Source: Sulfolobales archaeon
GTDB taxonomy: Archaea > Thermoproteota > Thermoprotei_A > Sulfolobales > NBVN01
Length of the DNA stretch: 49,187 nucleotides
Assembly: GCA_026413885.1 (NCBI GenBank)
Contig: JAOAKA010000007.1
Location: 1-49,187 of the forward strand
Direction: 5' to 3'
The position numbers and the translations under genes were made by a program. Shown here one piece after another: positions 1 to 8,797 of this stretch (the stretch's first letter is position 1; the number at the start of each line of letters is the position of its first letter). The notes beneath the pieces were generated by a model that saw only the letters and a list, made by a program, of their open reading frames with translations, searched no databases and was not told where the DNA came from.

Positions 1-522
1 CAACGCTCTAGCTCTCCCCGGATCGTACGGATAGAGCTTCTCGAAATCAGCTTCCCAGTTAGCCCAAGCACCGTGTGCCGGTGGGAGTAACGTAGAGCAC
101 TTTATTGCTATTCCTCTCAGAGGAGATTCCGAGATGATTTTATCTCTATTCCATAAATGAGCTAAAGCCGCCCTAATTTCATAGTATTTAACAGGCCAGT
201 TCTGAATGTTGAAGTGTAATCCTCCAGCAGTACTGAATCCTATGATATAGATGATATGAGCATCTGGTCTATTTGCTCTCAATCTCTCTAAGTGCATTGG
301 GAGTATTGCTACCATAGAGAGCTCGCCTGCTTCAAACGCTAATAGCCGCATAGTATAGTCCTTCATGACAGGGAACTTCATCCTATCTATGTATGGTCCA
401 TATCTATACCAATACTCTTCAAATTCTCTGTGAGTAGCTCGAATTGGTTTAGACAACGATATTACTCCTAGAAGTGTTAACCCTATGAGGAATAGTACTA
501 ATATACTTGCGGAAGACCGCAT
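1..522 (-). CDS. ABC transporter substrate-binding protein, family 5 (5' part only)
   Basis: The reading frame is open from an ATG at 522 to the window edge, giving 174 residues without a stop. Residues about 5-24 form a hydrophobic signal or anchor segment (SILVLFLIGLTLLGVISLS). Downstream, the segment with GGLHFNIQNWPV, RAALAHLWNRDKII and YPYDPGRARAL matches the pattern of peptide/nickel-type extracytoplasmic binding proteins (SBP_bac_5), where an YDP-x-KA-x-x-L motif is typical. It would capture oligopeptides or sugars outside the cell for an ABC importer whose permease and ATPase genes should lie to the left. A TATA-like box lies 32 bases upstream of the ATG. The family call is recognition of motifs; the substrate cannot be told. 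Confidence 0.75.
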   Translation of the reverse strand, partial: MRSSASILVLFLIGLTLLGVISLSKPIRATHREFEEYWYRYGPYIDRMKFPVMKDYTMRLLAFEAGELSMVAILPMHLERLRANRPDAHIIYIIGFSTAGGLHFNIQNWPVKYYEIRAALAHLWNRDKIISESPLRGIAIKCSTLLPPAHGAWANWEADFEKLYPYDPGRARAL

Positions 523-553
523 ATTTCACGCCATAAAAAGCTCTACTTCTTAA

Positions 554-563
554 GTTTATAAAC
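554..563 (-). promoter_or_regulatory. TATA box for the substrate-binding protein gene
   Basis: GTTTATAAAC, centred about 26 bases before a likely transcription start near 532, which would give a leader of about 10 bases before the ATG at 522. The same perfect palindrome type recurs at 33680. Confidence 0.5.
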
Positions 564-1181
564 TTTATAATAATGATACCCTCAGTTCAAGAAAGCATCT
601 GCTCAATTTTCGTTTATTGAGCTAAAGGTTTAACCAGCTGGTGTCTCAGTGTGCAAGTAGGAGTAGTTAATTCTCGATGTTAAAGAGTTATTTACTTGAG
701 GTCTACTACACTTTGGTGTACGGTTTAACACATGTGGTTGATGCAAAATAACCTCCTGAAATCTTCATCGTAGTACGACCAAAACACATGAGTAGTCTAA
801 TTAAGGAGCTAATTACCACCTATAACCGGAGTTAATAACATGGAGAACTGGCTACATGATTGAAGAAAACGTATCTGTTCCAATATGCTTAGGGATCATA
901 TGCTCAGACCTTCCAGTTCCACATATGTTCACTGACCCGACAAACAGACTTAAACTCAGTCTACTGGGTATTCAGAGTCTTTAGTGATCTTGATTACCAG
1001 AACAAAAAGCCTATTATATGCCTACTATAACCAGCTATTAGAAGCTTTCAAAGGAAAGTTCTTCAAAAATACAGCCACATGTCGACAGAACAGTTACAGA
1101 AGTGATATGGTATTTAAGGTCCTGGAGATCATAGAAGCAGTGTTAGACAGTCTTATGTAGCAGTTTGACTCCGTTGTTTAG
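564..1181. other. Gene-free stretch, possibly decayed
   Basis: About 620 bases, AT-rich, with stops in all frames. The longest run of interest is a plus-strand segment ending with a stop near 1160 and containing YYNQLLEAFKGKFF. It has no ribosome site or promoter and is not recognisable. I see no RNA gene, no inverted repeats of insertion-sequence type and no CRISPR repeat here. Confidence 0.4.
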
Positions 1182-1247
1182 ATGTTTAAACATTTTGTTC
1201 AGGTGTTAAGTCTATTAACTCGATTTCCGAGATGTGTTGGTGTAGTA

Positions 1248-1739
1248 ATGCGTAAGACAGCTATGTTGGTGGTAGCTGGTAGTGTAGCTTTAGCTGCTAT
1301 TACTATCGCACTAGCTTTAGCACCCCTACTTGAGGTAAGAATTGAAGGAGTGGTCGAGGTGTCCTCAGCTCTAAAGACTGTAGATGTAAATCTAGTTATC
1401 GATAGTGAGGAGGGCTCTCAAGATATCGATCTAGGAGAGATTAAAATTCCGAAAGGAAAGGTAGTTACTAGAGTTGTGTTACTAAGCCGTGAAGGAGAAT
1501 TTAATATTTCAATTAGTGGTTTACTGGTTTTAAAATCTGAAGACCGTAGCTACAGGATACCTATGCCGTGCGCTATATCGATAGGTGAACCGTGCTATAG
1601 AGTCATGGTTATCATACCGGGATACGACGCGCCGATGTCGGTAGAAGAGGATACTTACAGAGCTACTCTAGAGCTAAACTGGAGAGCTCGAGGTAGCGGT
1701 AGATTCAGTGCTAGACTGTATCTAGAGAAAGTCGAGTAG
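1248..1739 (+). CDS. Membrane-anchored protein of unknown function
   Basis: A 163-residue protein starting at the ATG at 1248, which follows a GGTG ribosome-site-like sequence (TTGGTGTAGTA). An upstream ATG at 1182 would add 22 residues but has no ribosome site. Residues about 4-26 are one hydrophobic helix (AMLVVAGSVALAAITIALAL), so the rest, mostly beta-strand-like with alternating charged residues, probably faces outside. Two cysteines (MPCAISIGEPC) could form a disulfide. This resembles archaeal cell-surface anchored beta proteins in general layout, but I do not recognise the family. It stands alone, with a promoter-bearing gap before the next gene. Confidence 0.6.
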   Translation: MRKTAMLVVAGSVALAAITIALALAPLLEVRIEGVVEVSSALKTVDVNLVIDSEEGSQDIDLGEIKIPKGKVVTRVVLLSREGEFNISISGLLVLKSEDRSYRIPMPCAISIGEPCYRVMVIIPGYDAPMSVEEDTYRATLELNWRARGSGRFSARLYLEKVE

Positions 1740-1840
1740 TAAAGCCTGGAGAGCATACTAGCATAGTTGAAAACAGTAAGCTGTTTTCCATCAATACTTC
1801 ACTAGAGCATAATCTAAGACTAAAACATCCTTCACTAATT

Positions 1841-1848
1841 TTTATAAA
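1841..1848 (+). promoter_or_regulatory. TATA box for the KaiC-like ATPase gene
   Basis: TTTATAAA, centre about 1844.5. A transcription start about 26 bases later falls at 1870, right on the TTG that opens the downstream frame, so the message is probably leaderless. Confidence 0.55.
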
Positions 1849-1869
1849 CCAGTTTACTATTATAAGATA

Positions 1870-3273
1870 TTGGATGTTGCGATGAGTTTTATATTTTCCG
1901 TAGGTATTGAAGGACTTGATAGAATACTTGGATATATGAAAACACCGTATTTACTCGTTATAGCAGGACACCCAGGTGCTGGTAAAACAACACTTGCTTC
2001 AACTATATGCTATAAGAATGCTTTACTAGGGAGAAAGTGTCTCTACATATCGTTCTACGAAGATAAAGAGCGATTGTATAGCTATATGTCTCACATAGGT
2101 ATAGACCTAGCTGAAGCTGAATCTAGAGGTTACTTAAAGTTTGTGAGACTTCCAGTTGGAGTAAATGTTCAAAACTCTACACAGGCCATACTCTCGGCTA
2201 TTTCAGAAGATTCCTACGGAATCGTAGTTTTAGACTCTATTAACACGCTTCTAGAAGGAGTTATAGACGATGCAGAGAAGAGGGCTTGGTTAACTAACTT
2301 CTTCTACAATATTCCAAGCATAATCAGAGGTCTCTGCATCCTAATCGCTGAGCTTCCCTACGGTTCTGAGAAACTTGAGATAAACGGCCTAGAGTTCGTA
2401 GCAGACGCAGTACTAATACTAAAGCAAAGAATTGAAGAAGGCTTTCTAGTGAGAACTCTTGAAGTAAGAAAAGCTAGAGGTGCTCCAGTAGTGCTAGCAG
2501 ATATCCCGTTCTCTATAGTCGAGAACGAAGGTGTAAGGCTGTGGTTACCACCAGTGATAGAGCACATAGACGAGAGAAGAGAAGTAATAGAGCTGCCGTG
2601 TGAAGCTCTAAGAAGAGTGTGGGGACATATTCACCGAGGATTCGTAATTAACGTGGTGTATCCGCAAAATCCTGACTACCGCGACCTACTTGTCCCTGTC
2701 CTAGCTACAGCCATGACTCACGGTCTAAGAGTGCTTATGATAAGCTATAAACATCCTCCTCACTCGATACGGGAAGCACTCGAATATAGACTCGCGAAGG
2801 TAGGTGTAGATAGAGAAGTAGTAGAGAAGGTAGTATCTGAGCACTTTAAGTTTATGAGTATTAATCCATTTAGCTATAGCTTGACTCAGCTTGTCATACG
2901 TGAGAACTCTATTATAGACTCAGAGAAACCAGACGCTGTAGTCTTTCACGGAGTCGAAGTATCTAGGTTAGGAGTTCCACTACGCAGTCATATCGTGGAG
3001 CTATACAATCAGATGAACTACCTCAAGAAGATGGGGGTCGTAGTTATACGTATAGGTTCTTACACGGGTAGAAAAACATATGATCTAGAGTCGAGAGTTA
3101 GTGATGTCGTGCTTAGATTCTACTACGGCGATAAGGGGAGCGATGGAAGTTTGAGTTATAGAGCACTAACGTGGAGAAGACATAGTACACCTAAGATTCT
3201 CGATCACGAGGAGCTAATAAAATGTGTTGAAGAATCCTCTGAACTCATAAAGAAGCGACTAACGCTGAAATAG
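1870..3273 (+). CDS. KaiC-like RecA-superfamily ATPase
   Basis: 467 residues. The N-terminal half is a KaiC/RadA-type P-loop domain: GIEGLDRIL at 12-20, Walker A GHPGAGKT at 33-40, and Walker B VVLDS near 120. The C-terminal half (about 245-467) has a repeated RecA-like layout (VLMISYKHPP, AVVFHGVEV) but no P-loop, so it looks like a degenerate second KaiC domain. Archaeal KaiC-like proteins are ATP-driven regulators, often of motility or signalling; the role here is unknown. The TTG at 1870 coincides with the predicted transcription start; the ATG at 1882 (MSFIFSVG) is the alternative. Broken remains of a related gene lie at 33693-34011. Confidence 0.8.
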   Translation: MDVAMSFIFSVGIEGLDRILGYMKTPYLLVIAGHPGAGKTTLASTICYKNALLGRKCLYISFYEDKERLYSYMSHIGIDLAEAESRGYLKFVRLPVGVNVQNSTQAILSAISEDSYGIVVLDSINTLLEGVIDDAEKRAWLTNFFYNIPSIIRGLCILIAELPYGSEKLEINGLEFVADAVLILKQRIEEGFLVRTLEVRKARGAPVVLADIPFSIVENEGVRLWLPPVIEHIDERREVIELPCEALRRVWGHIHRGFVINVVYPQNPDYRDLLVPVLATAMTHGLRVLMISYKHPPHSIREALEYRLAKVGVDREVVEKVVSEHFKFMSINPFSYSLTQLVIRENSIIDSEKPDAVVFHGVEVSRLGVPLRSHIVELYNQMNYLKKMGVVVIRIGSYTGRKTYDLESRVSDVVLRFYYGDKGSDGSLSYRALTWRRHSTPKILDHEELIKCVEESSELIKKRLTLK

Positions 3274-3384
3274 CAGACATCTTCATAGAGAGTAGTTTTT
3301 TTAAACTTGGAGAGCTCTGAGAGATCGCATACTTAGTTCTAAAGAGATATTTTACTCTGAAGAGATAGTTTGTTGGTGATCTAC

Positions 3385-4230
3385 TTGACTAGGATTTACG
3401 TATCTATCGACGCGGAAGGACTGCCCGGAATTTTCCACCCCTCTCAGCTAACTGTTGAAGGTAAGTTATTCACTGAGCTCAGAGAGGTTATGGCCGAAGT
3501 TGTGAAAGCAGTTGCTGGAGAGTTGAAGAGGTACGGTTACTCTGAGATCTGGGTAGCGGATAGCCACGGGTTTATGGGCAATCTCCCGTATCTCGAAGTT
3601 CCAGAGGATACCTACCTCGTTAGAGGTTCTCTCAGACCTACCTCAATGGTCTACGGGATAGATGGAGGCTTTGAGGCAGCTATGTTTCTAGGTTACCACA
3701 GTTCTGCTGCGACACCCCGTAGTTTAGCTGAACACACCTATAGTGGACTAGCTTTCTATGAAGTGAGAGTTAATGGTGTTAAAGCTAGTGAGTTCTACAT
3801 AAACGCCCTAGTTGCTGGATACTACGGAGTTCCAGTAGTCTTAGTTGCTGGAGACGATAAGCTTAGAGACGATGTTCTAGAGAGAGCTCCGTGGACTGTT
3901 TACGTAGTCTTTAAGGAATCGGTATCTAGGTTTTCAGCAGTTATGAAGCCTATGAACGTAGTTCTGCGAGAGCTTAGGGAGGGTGTGGCTGAAGCAGTGA
4001 GGAGAATTAGGGAGGGTGTGGCTAGACCGCTAAAGCTAGATGGAACACTAGTTATGGAGTTCCATATGAGGAAGTCTGAGTATGCTGACGCAGCAGAAGA
4101 TATACCGGGTGCCGTTAGAGTTGGTGCTTATACAATAAAATATGTCGCTAAAGACCCTGTAGAAGGCTACAGAGTCATGAAGCTCCTAGCTACACTATCT
4201 TCAGCTGTAGACTACACGTATAGAGTCTAG
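3385..4230 (+). CDS. dppA: D-aminopeptidase of the DppA family (peptidase M55)
   Basis: About 281 residues. Zinc-ligand motifs of family M55 are visible: SIDAEGLPG at 7-14, VADSHG near 56, GYHSSA near 110, and AEHTYSG just after. The family removes D-amino acids from short peptides in a cytoplasmic decameric enzyme. The start is set by GGTGATC at 3375-3381, which is close to ideal for the archaeal 16S rRNA tail and sits four bases before the TTG at 3385; an upstream TTG at 3370 has no such site. Near the C-terminus a 33-base direct duplication gives the repeat REGVAEAVRR / REGVARPLK. With the upstream peptide-binding protein it suits peptide use. Confidence 0.85.
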   Translation: MTRIYVSIDAEGLPGIFHPSQLTVEGKLFTELREVMAEVVKAVAGELKRYGYSEIWVADSHGFMGNLPYLEVPEDTYLVRGSLRPTSMVYGIDGGFEAAMFLGYHSSAATPRSLAEHTYSGLAFYEVRVNGVKASEFYINALVAGYYGVPVVLVAGDDKLRDDVLERAPWTVYVVFKESVSRFSAVMKPMNVVLRELREGVAEAVRRIREGVARPLKLDGTLVMEFHMRKSEYADAAEDIPGAVRVGAYTIKYVAKDPVEGYRVMKLLATLSSAVDYTYRV

Positions 4231-4277
4231 GTGGAGACCTATATCTGAAATCTAGAAGACTGAGTAGTGAGTAGCAG

Positions 4278-4949
4278 GTGTGGAAACTCGCAGTTAAAGA
4301 CGGAGTCTACGTATTGAAGTTCGTAGTTGGACTGCTAGACACTAACATGTACTTAGTATTCGACAGTAGATCTCGTGACGCTCTCTTAGTAGATGTAGGT
4401 GGTGATCCATCTGAAGCCCTCTCCTGGGTCCAGAGAATGAATTTGAAGCTGAGGGCTCTACTAGCAACACACGGACACTTCGACCACGTGATTGGGTTAC
4501 CACAGCTAAGAGACTTTAAGCTATCGACATATATACACAGAAGCGATCTCGATACTGTTAGACTAAGTGTAGAGTGGTATTCAAGATACACTCAAGCTAG
4601 AACAGAGATCCCTGAATTCAACTCTCCAGTAGAGGGAGACACAGAACTGAAGATAGGCACTATAGAGCTAGTAGTTCTCCACACTCCTGGGCATAGTCCA
4701 GGCTCTACATCTATCTACATACCTTCAGCAGAAGTTCTACTATCTGGAGATACACTATTTGCAGGCACTGTAGGTAGAACAGACCTACCCGGCGGATCTG
4801 AAGAAAATCTACGGGAAAGCATTAAGAAGATCTATGAGAGGGTTCCCCTAGACGTAGTTGTCTACCCAGGCCACGGACCACAGACAACACTTAGAAGAGA
4901 GTTGAGAGCTAACCCATTTGTTGAAGATGCTCTCGGATATCCCCCCTAG
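4278..4949 (+). CDS. Metallo-beta-lactamase-fold hydrolase (glyoxalase II-like)
   Basis: 223 residues. The dinuclear metal motifs are complete: HGHFDH at 65-70, H139 in TPGHSPGS, D158 in GDTLF and H199 in YPGHG. The order and the GRTDLPGG segment match the hydroxyacylglutathione hydrolase-like branch common in archaea and bacteria that lack glutathione. The true substrate is therefore unknown; a thioester or a similar acyl compound is likely. GTG start at 4278. It follows the D-aminopeptidase by 47 bases and may be co-transcribed. Confidence 0.85.
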   Translation: MWKLAVKDGVYVLKFVVGLLDTNMYLVFDSRSRDALLVDVGGDPSEALSWVQRMNLKLRALLATHGHFDHVIGLPQLRDFKLSTYIHRSDLDTVRLSVEWYSRYTQARTEIPEFNSPVEGDTELKIGTIELVVLHTPGHSPGSTSIYIPSAEVLLSGDTLFAGTVGRTDLPGGSEENLRESIKKIYERVPLDVVVYPGHGPQTTLRRELRANPFVEDALGYPP

Positions 4950-5002
4950 TTTTATATGCTAAATCTACCTGTAGAGAAGTCCACAGTAACTCTAACACCG
5001 GT

Positions 5003-5248
5003 CTAAAGCGAAGTACACGTTTTTAAGACTATCTCTAGTAGCTTCACTACATTCTCGTAAGTAGCTTTCTTTCTCGTCTTAGTAACGGACTTCTTTAACC
5101 ACCTACAGTTCTTCACTAAAGATCTAGCAGCTGATTCAAAGACCTTCCGTCCTTCGGAATTTAGGTAGCCGCTACTATCGAAGAAGCTACTGTAATCTTC
5201 AACTAGCTGCCGTAGAAGTCTAACAGCTTCACTATGCATAGACTTCAC
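5003..5248 (-). CDS. Small helical protein of unknown function
   Basis: 81 residues from a GTG at 5248 (an ATG at 5239 would remove three). It is predicted wholly helical and basic near the middle (KKSVTKTRKKATYENVVKLL), with three cysteines. No motif is recognised. It lies downstream of the MoaD-like gene on the same strand with a gap of 115 bases, so it could be the last gene of the tungsten oxidoreductase operon or independent. Coding status rests on an open frame with codon use like its neighbours. Confidence 0.45.
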   Translation of the reverse strand: MKSMHSEAVRLLRQLVEDYSSFFDSSGYLNSEGRKVFESAARSLVKNCRWLKKSVTKTRKKATYENVVKLLEIVLKTCTSL

Positions 5249-5363
5249 TAGGAGAAATACTCGAGTGGCACACGGTCAGTAATGCGAGGTTCAGCCACCT
5301 ACAGCTAGGCTTCACATTCATCACTTAAGCCGGAGATAGCTTGCTATCTAAAGCTAATAACGT

Positions 5364-5603
5364 CTACCCACCTTTAAGTAGACGTAGAACGCGTATCTCC
5401 CCTATATCACATGTCGTAGCTTTAGGTGGTAGAGGTCTTCCATCAGGTAGAGTCGCGAGGAGTTCGTCAACTGAGAGAAGCTCTCCTCTAGACCTTAAGA
5501 GTTCTTCGAGAAATGCGAGCACATCTCTACACTCACTTACTTCAAAACAGAGAGTAGAACCGAGAGAAGCAGCTAGATTACCTAGAAAGTATATGCAGAA
5601 CAC
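5364..5603 (-). CDS. MoaD/ThiS-like sulfur carrier protein
   Basis: 79 residues ending exactly in the diglycine tail (LRLLKGG) that ubiquitin-like sulfur carriers need for thiocarboxylation. The N-terminal strand FCIYFLGNLAASLGS and the central helix DVLAFLEELL follow the MoaD pattern, and LPDGRPLPP is a typical loop. The GTG start at 5603 overlaps the last base of the AOR stop codon, so the two are translationally coupled. A role as dedicated sulfur donor for the pyranopterin of the tungsten cofactor is inferred from this pairing, which is common for archaeal AOR genes. Confidence 0.75.
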   Translation of the reverse strand: MFCIYFLGNLAASLGSTLCFEVSECRDVLAFLEELLRSRGELLSVDELLATLPDGRPLPPKATTCDIGEIRVLRLLKGG

Positions 5604-7450
5604 TAGGAAACACCGAGTTCTCTGCGGAGAGTTTTCACAACATCTACCGCGTCGTAGAGTCCTAGCTTCCTTAAGGTTTCTTCAGTAGGTATTCCATAGC
5701 TATCCCACCCTAGTTGCTTGTAGTATTCAGCAATACTATTCAATACCTCATCTCTGGAAACTACAGAGTTAGTATATGGTCCAGACGGTAGAGGTTCGTA
5801 GAACCTAAGCGGGTTGTCGTCGTGTACTCTAGGGTCCCACCTAACGTCGGGTCCGCCGAGTAGCAGGAGTATTCTCTGTAGCGATAGTATTCTCAAGCCT
5901 ATAGTTCTGTAGAGCTCTTCTTTAGTCACACCCCACCCTGTGACCGCGTTTAAGAACTTCAGCACAGTTTCCTCCTCAACAGAAGTAAACGAGCAGACAA
6001 CAGCACTATCTAGGAAGGCGGACGATATCTCAGATTCCTCGCTATCGGCAGGTAGTCCAGCGACAGATGTATGGTCACCTCCTTGAACAGATGCTGCGTA
6101 GGCAATCGGCTGTGGGTAGTCCTTCCGACTTCTAATACCGTGAGCTCCCACACCTATCCCCTTTACCTGCACTGCATATTTTAACACTTCCTCACTGGGC
6201 AGATTCCTTCTCTTAGCTACTTCAACAGCAGCTCTATAGGTTCCCTCAGCAAGTACACCTCCAAACCCCCTTCTGTAGGCTATATCCTCCATCAACCTCT
6301 TAAGACAGTAAAAATCACCCCACTTTAACTCGTATCCAACATCCTCTCTCGTAATCAACCCTCTCTCATAAAGTTCTACTGCGAAACCCATGGTGTTACC
6401 TGTCTGAATGCCGCATAGACCTAGGTCGTCAGCTAGTGCTGAGAGAGCTATGACTTTATCTACTTCAAACAGACCGAGGTTTGAACCTAGATAGGCACCC
6501 ATCTCGTAGTCTGGTCCATCAGTGTAGTAAGTAACTCCATCTACAACTGCTTTACTCACTTTCATGCAGGCTAGAGGACAGCCCCAATCAGCCCACGGAT
6601 TCTTGATCCAGTACTTCTTCTCTATGGCTACGTGACTAAATTCCTCTCTATTGTGCCACTCCTCCACCCAGTTTCTAATCGGTTCAGAACTGGTGTCGTG
6701 ACCAACTCTCCAGAGTCCGGAGGTAGTGCCCCACACTCTAAACGTACTTCTAGCGGCAACCTTATCTATGACTTCGTATCTAAGCTTGAGGAACTCATCT
6801 CTACGTGCAACTGGTGGTAGAGGTCCCGAACCTTCAACAACTATTGCTTTCAGTTTCTTAGACCCCATAACAGCTCCATAACCGCCGTATCCAGCTGCGT
6901 GAAACCATCTAGCCATAACGGCTGCTGTTCTAACTAAGTTCTCTCCCGCTGGTCCTATATAGAGTGATGGTGCATCTCTACCTAGCTCACTCCTCAAAGA
7001 CTTAGTGAGCTCTAGCCCCTTCAAACCCCAGAGCTTACTCGCGTCACGAATTTCAACTAAGTCGTCTCTTACGTAGATGTAGACCGGGTCTCTAGAAGCT
7101 CCTCTAACTATGATTCCATCGTATCCAGCCGTCTTTATCGAGTAAGCTACGTGGCTACTGATAGCTGACCCAACTACTCCACCACTCTGAGGACTCTTAC
7201 CAGATACCACCAGCTTAATTCCCGGATAGTACCCTGTTAGAGGTCCTGTGAGAATAGTGAGCATGTTTTCAGGTCCTAGCGGGTCGACACTCCCCCACTT
7301 CTTCCCGAGCTCTCTCCAGAGTATATATGTTGCGAGACCTCTACCACCTACAAACATTCTATACGTAATTGGGTGAATTCTCTCCTCCGACGTCTTACCG
7401 GCACTTAAATCTACACTTAGTAGCTTCCCCCAAGACCCATAGATCTGCAT
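5603..7450 (-). CDS. aor: Tungsten-containing aldehyde:ferredoxin oxidoreductase family protein
   Basis: About 615 residues from the ATG at 7450, which follows GGTGGTACTC; an in-frame GTG at 7459 is less likely. It has the AOR N-terminal pterin domain (YGSWGKLL, GGRGLATY, SGKSPQSGG, AGYGGYGAVMGSKKLKAI) and the later DDLGLCGIQTGN motif. The family oxidises aldehydes to acids and passes electrons to ferredoxin. The cluster-binding motif reads D-W-G-C-P-L-A-C: an aspartate (residue 288) stands where Pyrococcus AOR has its first cysteine; C291, C295 and C486 remain. The upstream polyferredoxin ends two codons before, so this is a two-subunit WOR5-like arrangement. Confidence 0.9.
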   Translation of the reverse strand: MQIYGSWGKLLSVDLSAGKTSEERIHPITYRMFVGGRGLATYILWRELGKKWGSVDPLGPENMLTILTGPLTGYYPGIKLVVSGKSPQSGGVVGSAISSHVAYSIKTAGYDGIIVRGASRDPVYIYVRDDLVEIRDASKLWGLKGLELTKSLRSELGRDAPSLYIGPAGENLVRTAAVMARWFHAAGYGGYGAVMGSKKLKAIVVEGSGPLPPVARRDEFLKLRYEVIDKVAARSTFRVWGTTSGLWRVGHDTSSEPIRNWVEEWHNREEFSHVAIEKKYWIKNPWADWGCPLACMKVSKAVVDGVTYYTDGPDYEMGAYLGSNLGLFEVDKVIALSALADDLGLCGIQTGNTMGFAVELYERGLITREDVGYELKWGDFYCLKRLMEDIAYRRGFGGVLAEGTYRAAVEVAKRRNLPSEEVLKYAVQVKGIGVGAHGIRSRKDYPQPIAYAASVQGGDHTSVAGLPADSEESEISSAFLDSAVVCSFTSVEEETVLKFLNAVTGWGVTKEELYRTIGLRILSLQRILLLLGGPDVRWDPRVHDDNPLRFYEPLPSGPYTNSVVSRDEVLNSIAEYYKQLGWDSYGIPTEETLRKLGLYDAVDVVKTLRRELGVS

Positions 7451-7459
7451 GAGTACCAC

Positions 7460-7969
7460 CTACATGTAGATCTTTCTCCCGAATTCTTCAGCTACGAGTT
7501 CTGGAGGCTTAGCGTAGTGCTTTATACCAGTGTTTGAAGGTTTTTTCACAGTCTTCAAGGCGTTATAGCCGACTCTAGAGCACTCCCTCACGCATGCGGG
7601 GTCCCCGAAGCAGAGGTCGCATATTAGTACGTGAGACTTACCTCTAGTAGTCTTCGGGACTTTTCCGGGGCAAGCTTCAACACACTTTAAACACAGAGTA
7701 CATAGTGAAGGATCTACAAGTACCGCCCCAGTCAACTGGTCAACACTGAGAGCTTTAGTTGGGCAAGCACTTACACAGGGGTAGTCTGGGCATTGAATAC
7801 AGTAGTGGGGTATTGGTGCTCCTGGATAGTACTCGTATATCGTTATTCTAGAAGCAGACGGCCACACCTGTCCCTCATGTTTAAGACTACAGGCTATTTC
7901 ACAAAGTCTACAGCCGGTGCAGAGACTGTGGTTAGTAAGTATCCATATACGCTCTTGAGTATGACTCAT
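7460..7969 (-). CDS. Polyferredoxin, four [4Fe-4S] clusters, partner of the tungsten oxidoreductase
   Basis: 169 residues with four cysteine groups: CTGCRLCEIAC, CIQCPDYPCVSACP, CTLCLKCVEACP and CDLCFGDPACVREC. This is the DmsB/HycB-type electron-transfer subunit layout. It is the first gene of the operon that continues with the AOR and the MoaD-like protein, and it probably takes electrons from the tungsten site. ATG at 7969, preceded by an AT-rich box centred near 8004. No signal peptide, so it is cytoplasmic. Confidence 0.88.
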   Translation of the reverse strand: MSHTQERIWILTNHSLCTGCRLCEIACSLKHEGQVWPSASRITIYEYYPGAPIPHYCIQCPDYPCVSACPTKALSVDQLTGAVLVDPSLCTLCLKCVEACPGKVPKTTRGKSHVLICDLCFGDPACVRECSRVGYNALKTVKKPSNTGIKHYAKPPELVAEEFGRKIYM

Positions 7970-7998
7970 ACAAGCTCCCAGACTTTATCGAAGTTAAG

Positions 7999-8010
7999 GT
8001 ATTTATTTCC
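7999..8010 (-). promoter_or_regulatory. Promoter of the tungsten oxidoreductase operon
   Basis: On the minus strand GGAAATAAATACC; the AT-rich core is centred near 8004, giving a predicted start near 7978 and a leader of about nine bases before the ATG at 7969. Confidence 0.45.
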
Positions 8011-8110
8011 AGAAACTAGTTGAAGTATACTACCATAGTGTATCAGGTAATACCCACCGCTCTCAGACTAGTTTTAGGACTCAGTTTTTCTACTAAATAT
8101 TAACTAGAGA

Positions 8111-8797
8111 GTGACCTCTACGTGCAGTGTGCTCTTCACTATGAACTCCATAGCGGAAGTACTATCTAGGTATGGAAGTAGAGCATACTACGTGCTTAAA
8201 GCAGCTATTGAGGTAGCTGAAGAAAATAGAAAGCTTAGACTAGCAAAATTCGGTGATTTTGACTATAGATCTCTCGTTTCTAAGCTGAAGTCTTGGGGTA
8301 TAGAATACAATCCGTCAGGTCTTCTGAGAGTTTTAGAGAGAGAGTATGGAATTATAAGAACTGTCTACAGGTCTTCAAATCAGAGGTGGTGGGTTTTTAG
8401 TGATTTAAGCTTAGTGAAGCTAGCGCTAGGTGAAGGTAGAGAAGAGGAAGCCCTCACTCCAGATGAAGAACTTCTAGATATCCAGGTCGCAGTGTTAGAT
8501 ATAGATAGTGTAATAGCGGAGTTATCAAACATCATATGGAGAGAGAAGGTAGAGCCTGCAGATAGTGATAAAAAACTCAGAGATATAGTGCTCAATGAGC
8601 TACCAGTAATTGTTGAAGTATATAAGAAAGCTCTCAGACAGGGGGATAGATACTCAGAGTTCGTAAGTAAGGTGAGAAAGGCTTTCGAACTAGCTCGAAA
8701 AGCCGCTCTCCTCAGGAATGAATTACGTACTTCACTCAAAACTGCTTCAGGTCTAGGTGGTGAGCAGAAGTTAATCTCGCCGGTTAAAACCTACTAA
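8111..8797 (+). CDS. Uncharacterised helical protein with winged-helix-like N-terminal half
   Basis: 228 residues from a GTG at 8111; GTG 8129 and ATG 8141 are in-frame alternatives, and the ATG fits best with a TATA-like box (ACTAAATATTA) at 8092-8102. Residues about 45-100 (YRSLVSKLKSWGIEYNPSGLLRVLEREYGIIRTVYRSSNQRWWVFSD) have the helix-helix-wing rhythm of a winged-helix DNA-binding domain. The rest is long charged helices. I do not know the family. A transcription or DNA-associated role is only an inference from the fold rhythm. Confidence 0.6.
   Translation: MTSTCSVLFTMNSIAEVLSRYGSRAYYVLKAAIEVAEENRKLRLAKFGDFDYRSLVSKLKSWGIEYNPSGLLRVLEREYGIIRTVYRSSNQRWWVFSDLSLVKLALGEGREEEALTPDEELLDIQVAVLDIDSVIAELSNIIWREKVEPADSDKKLRDIVLNELPVIVEVYKKALRQGDRYSEFVSKVRKAFELARKAALLRNELRTSLKTASGLGGEQKLISPVKTY

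Noticed and set aside
5341-5688. Plus-strand open frame of 115 codons
   Set aside because: It is antisense to the MoaD-like and AOR genes, has no ribosome site, and the minus-strand proteins have clear families.
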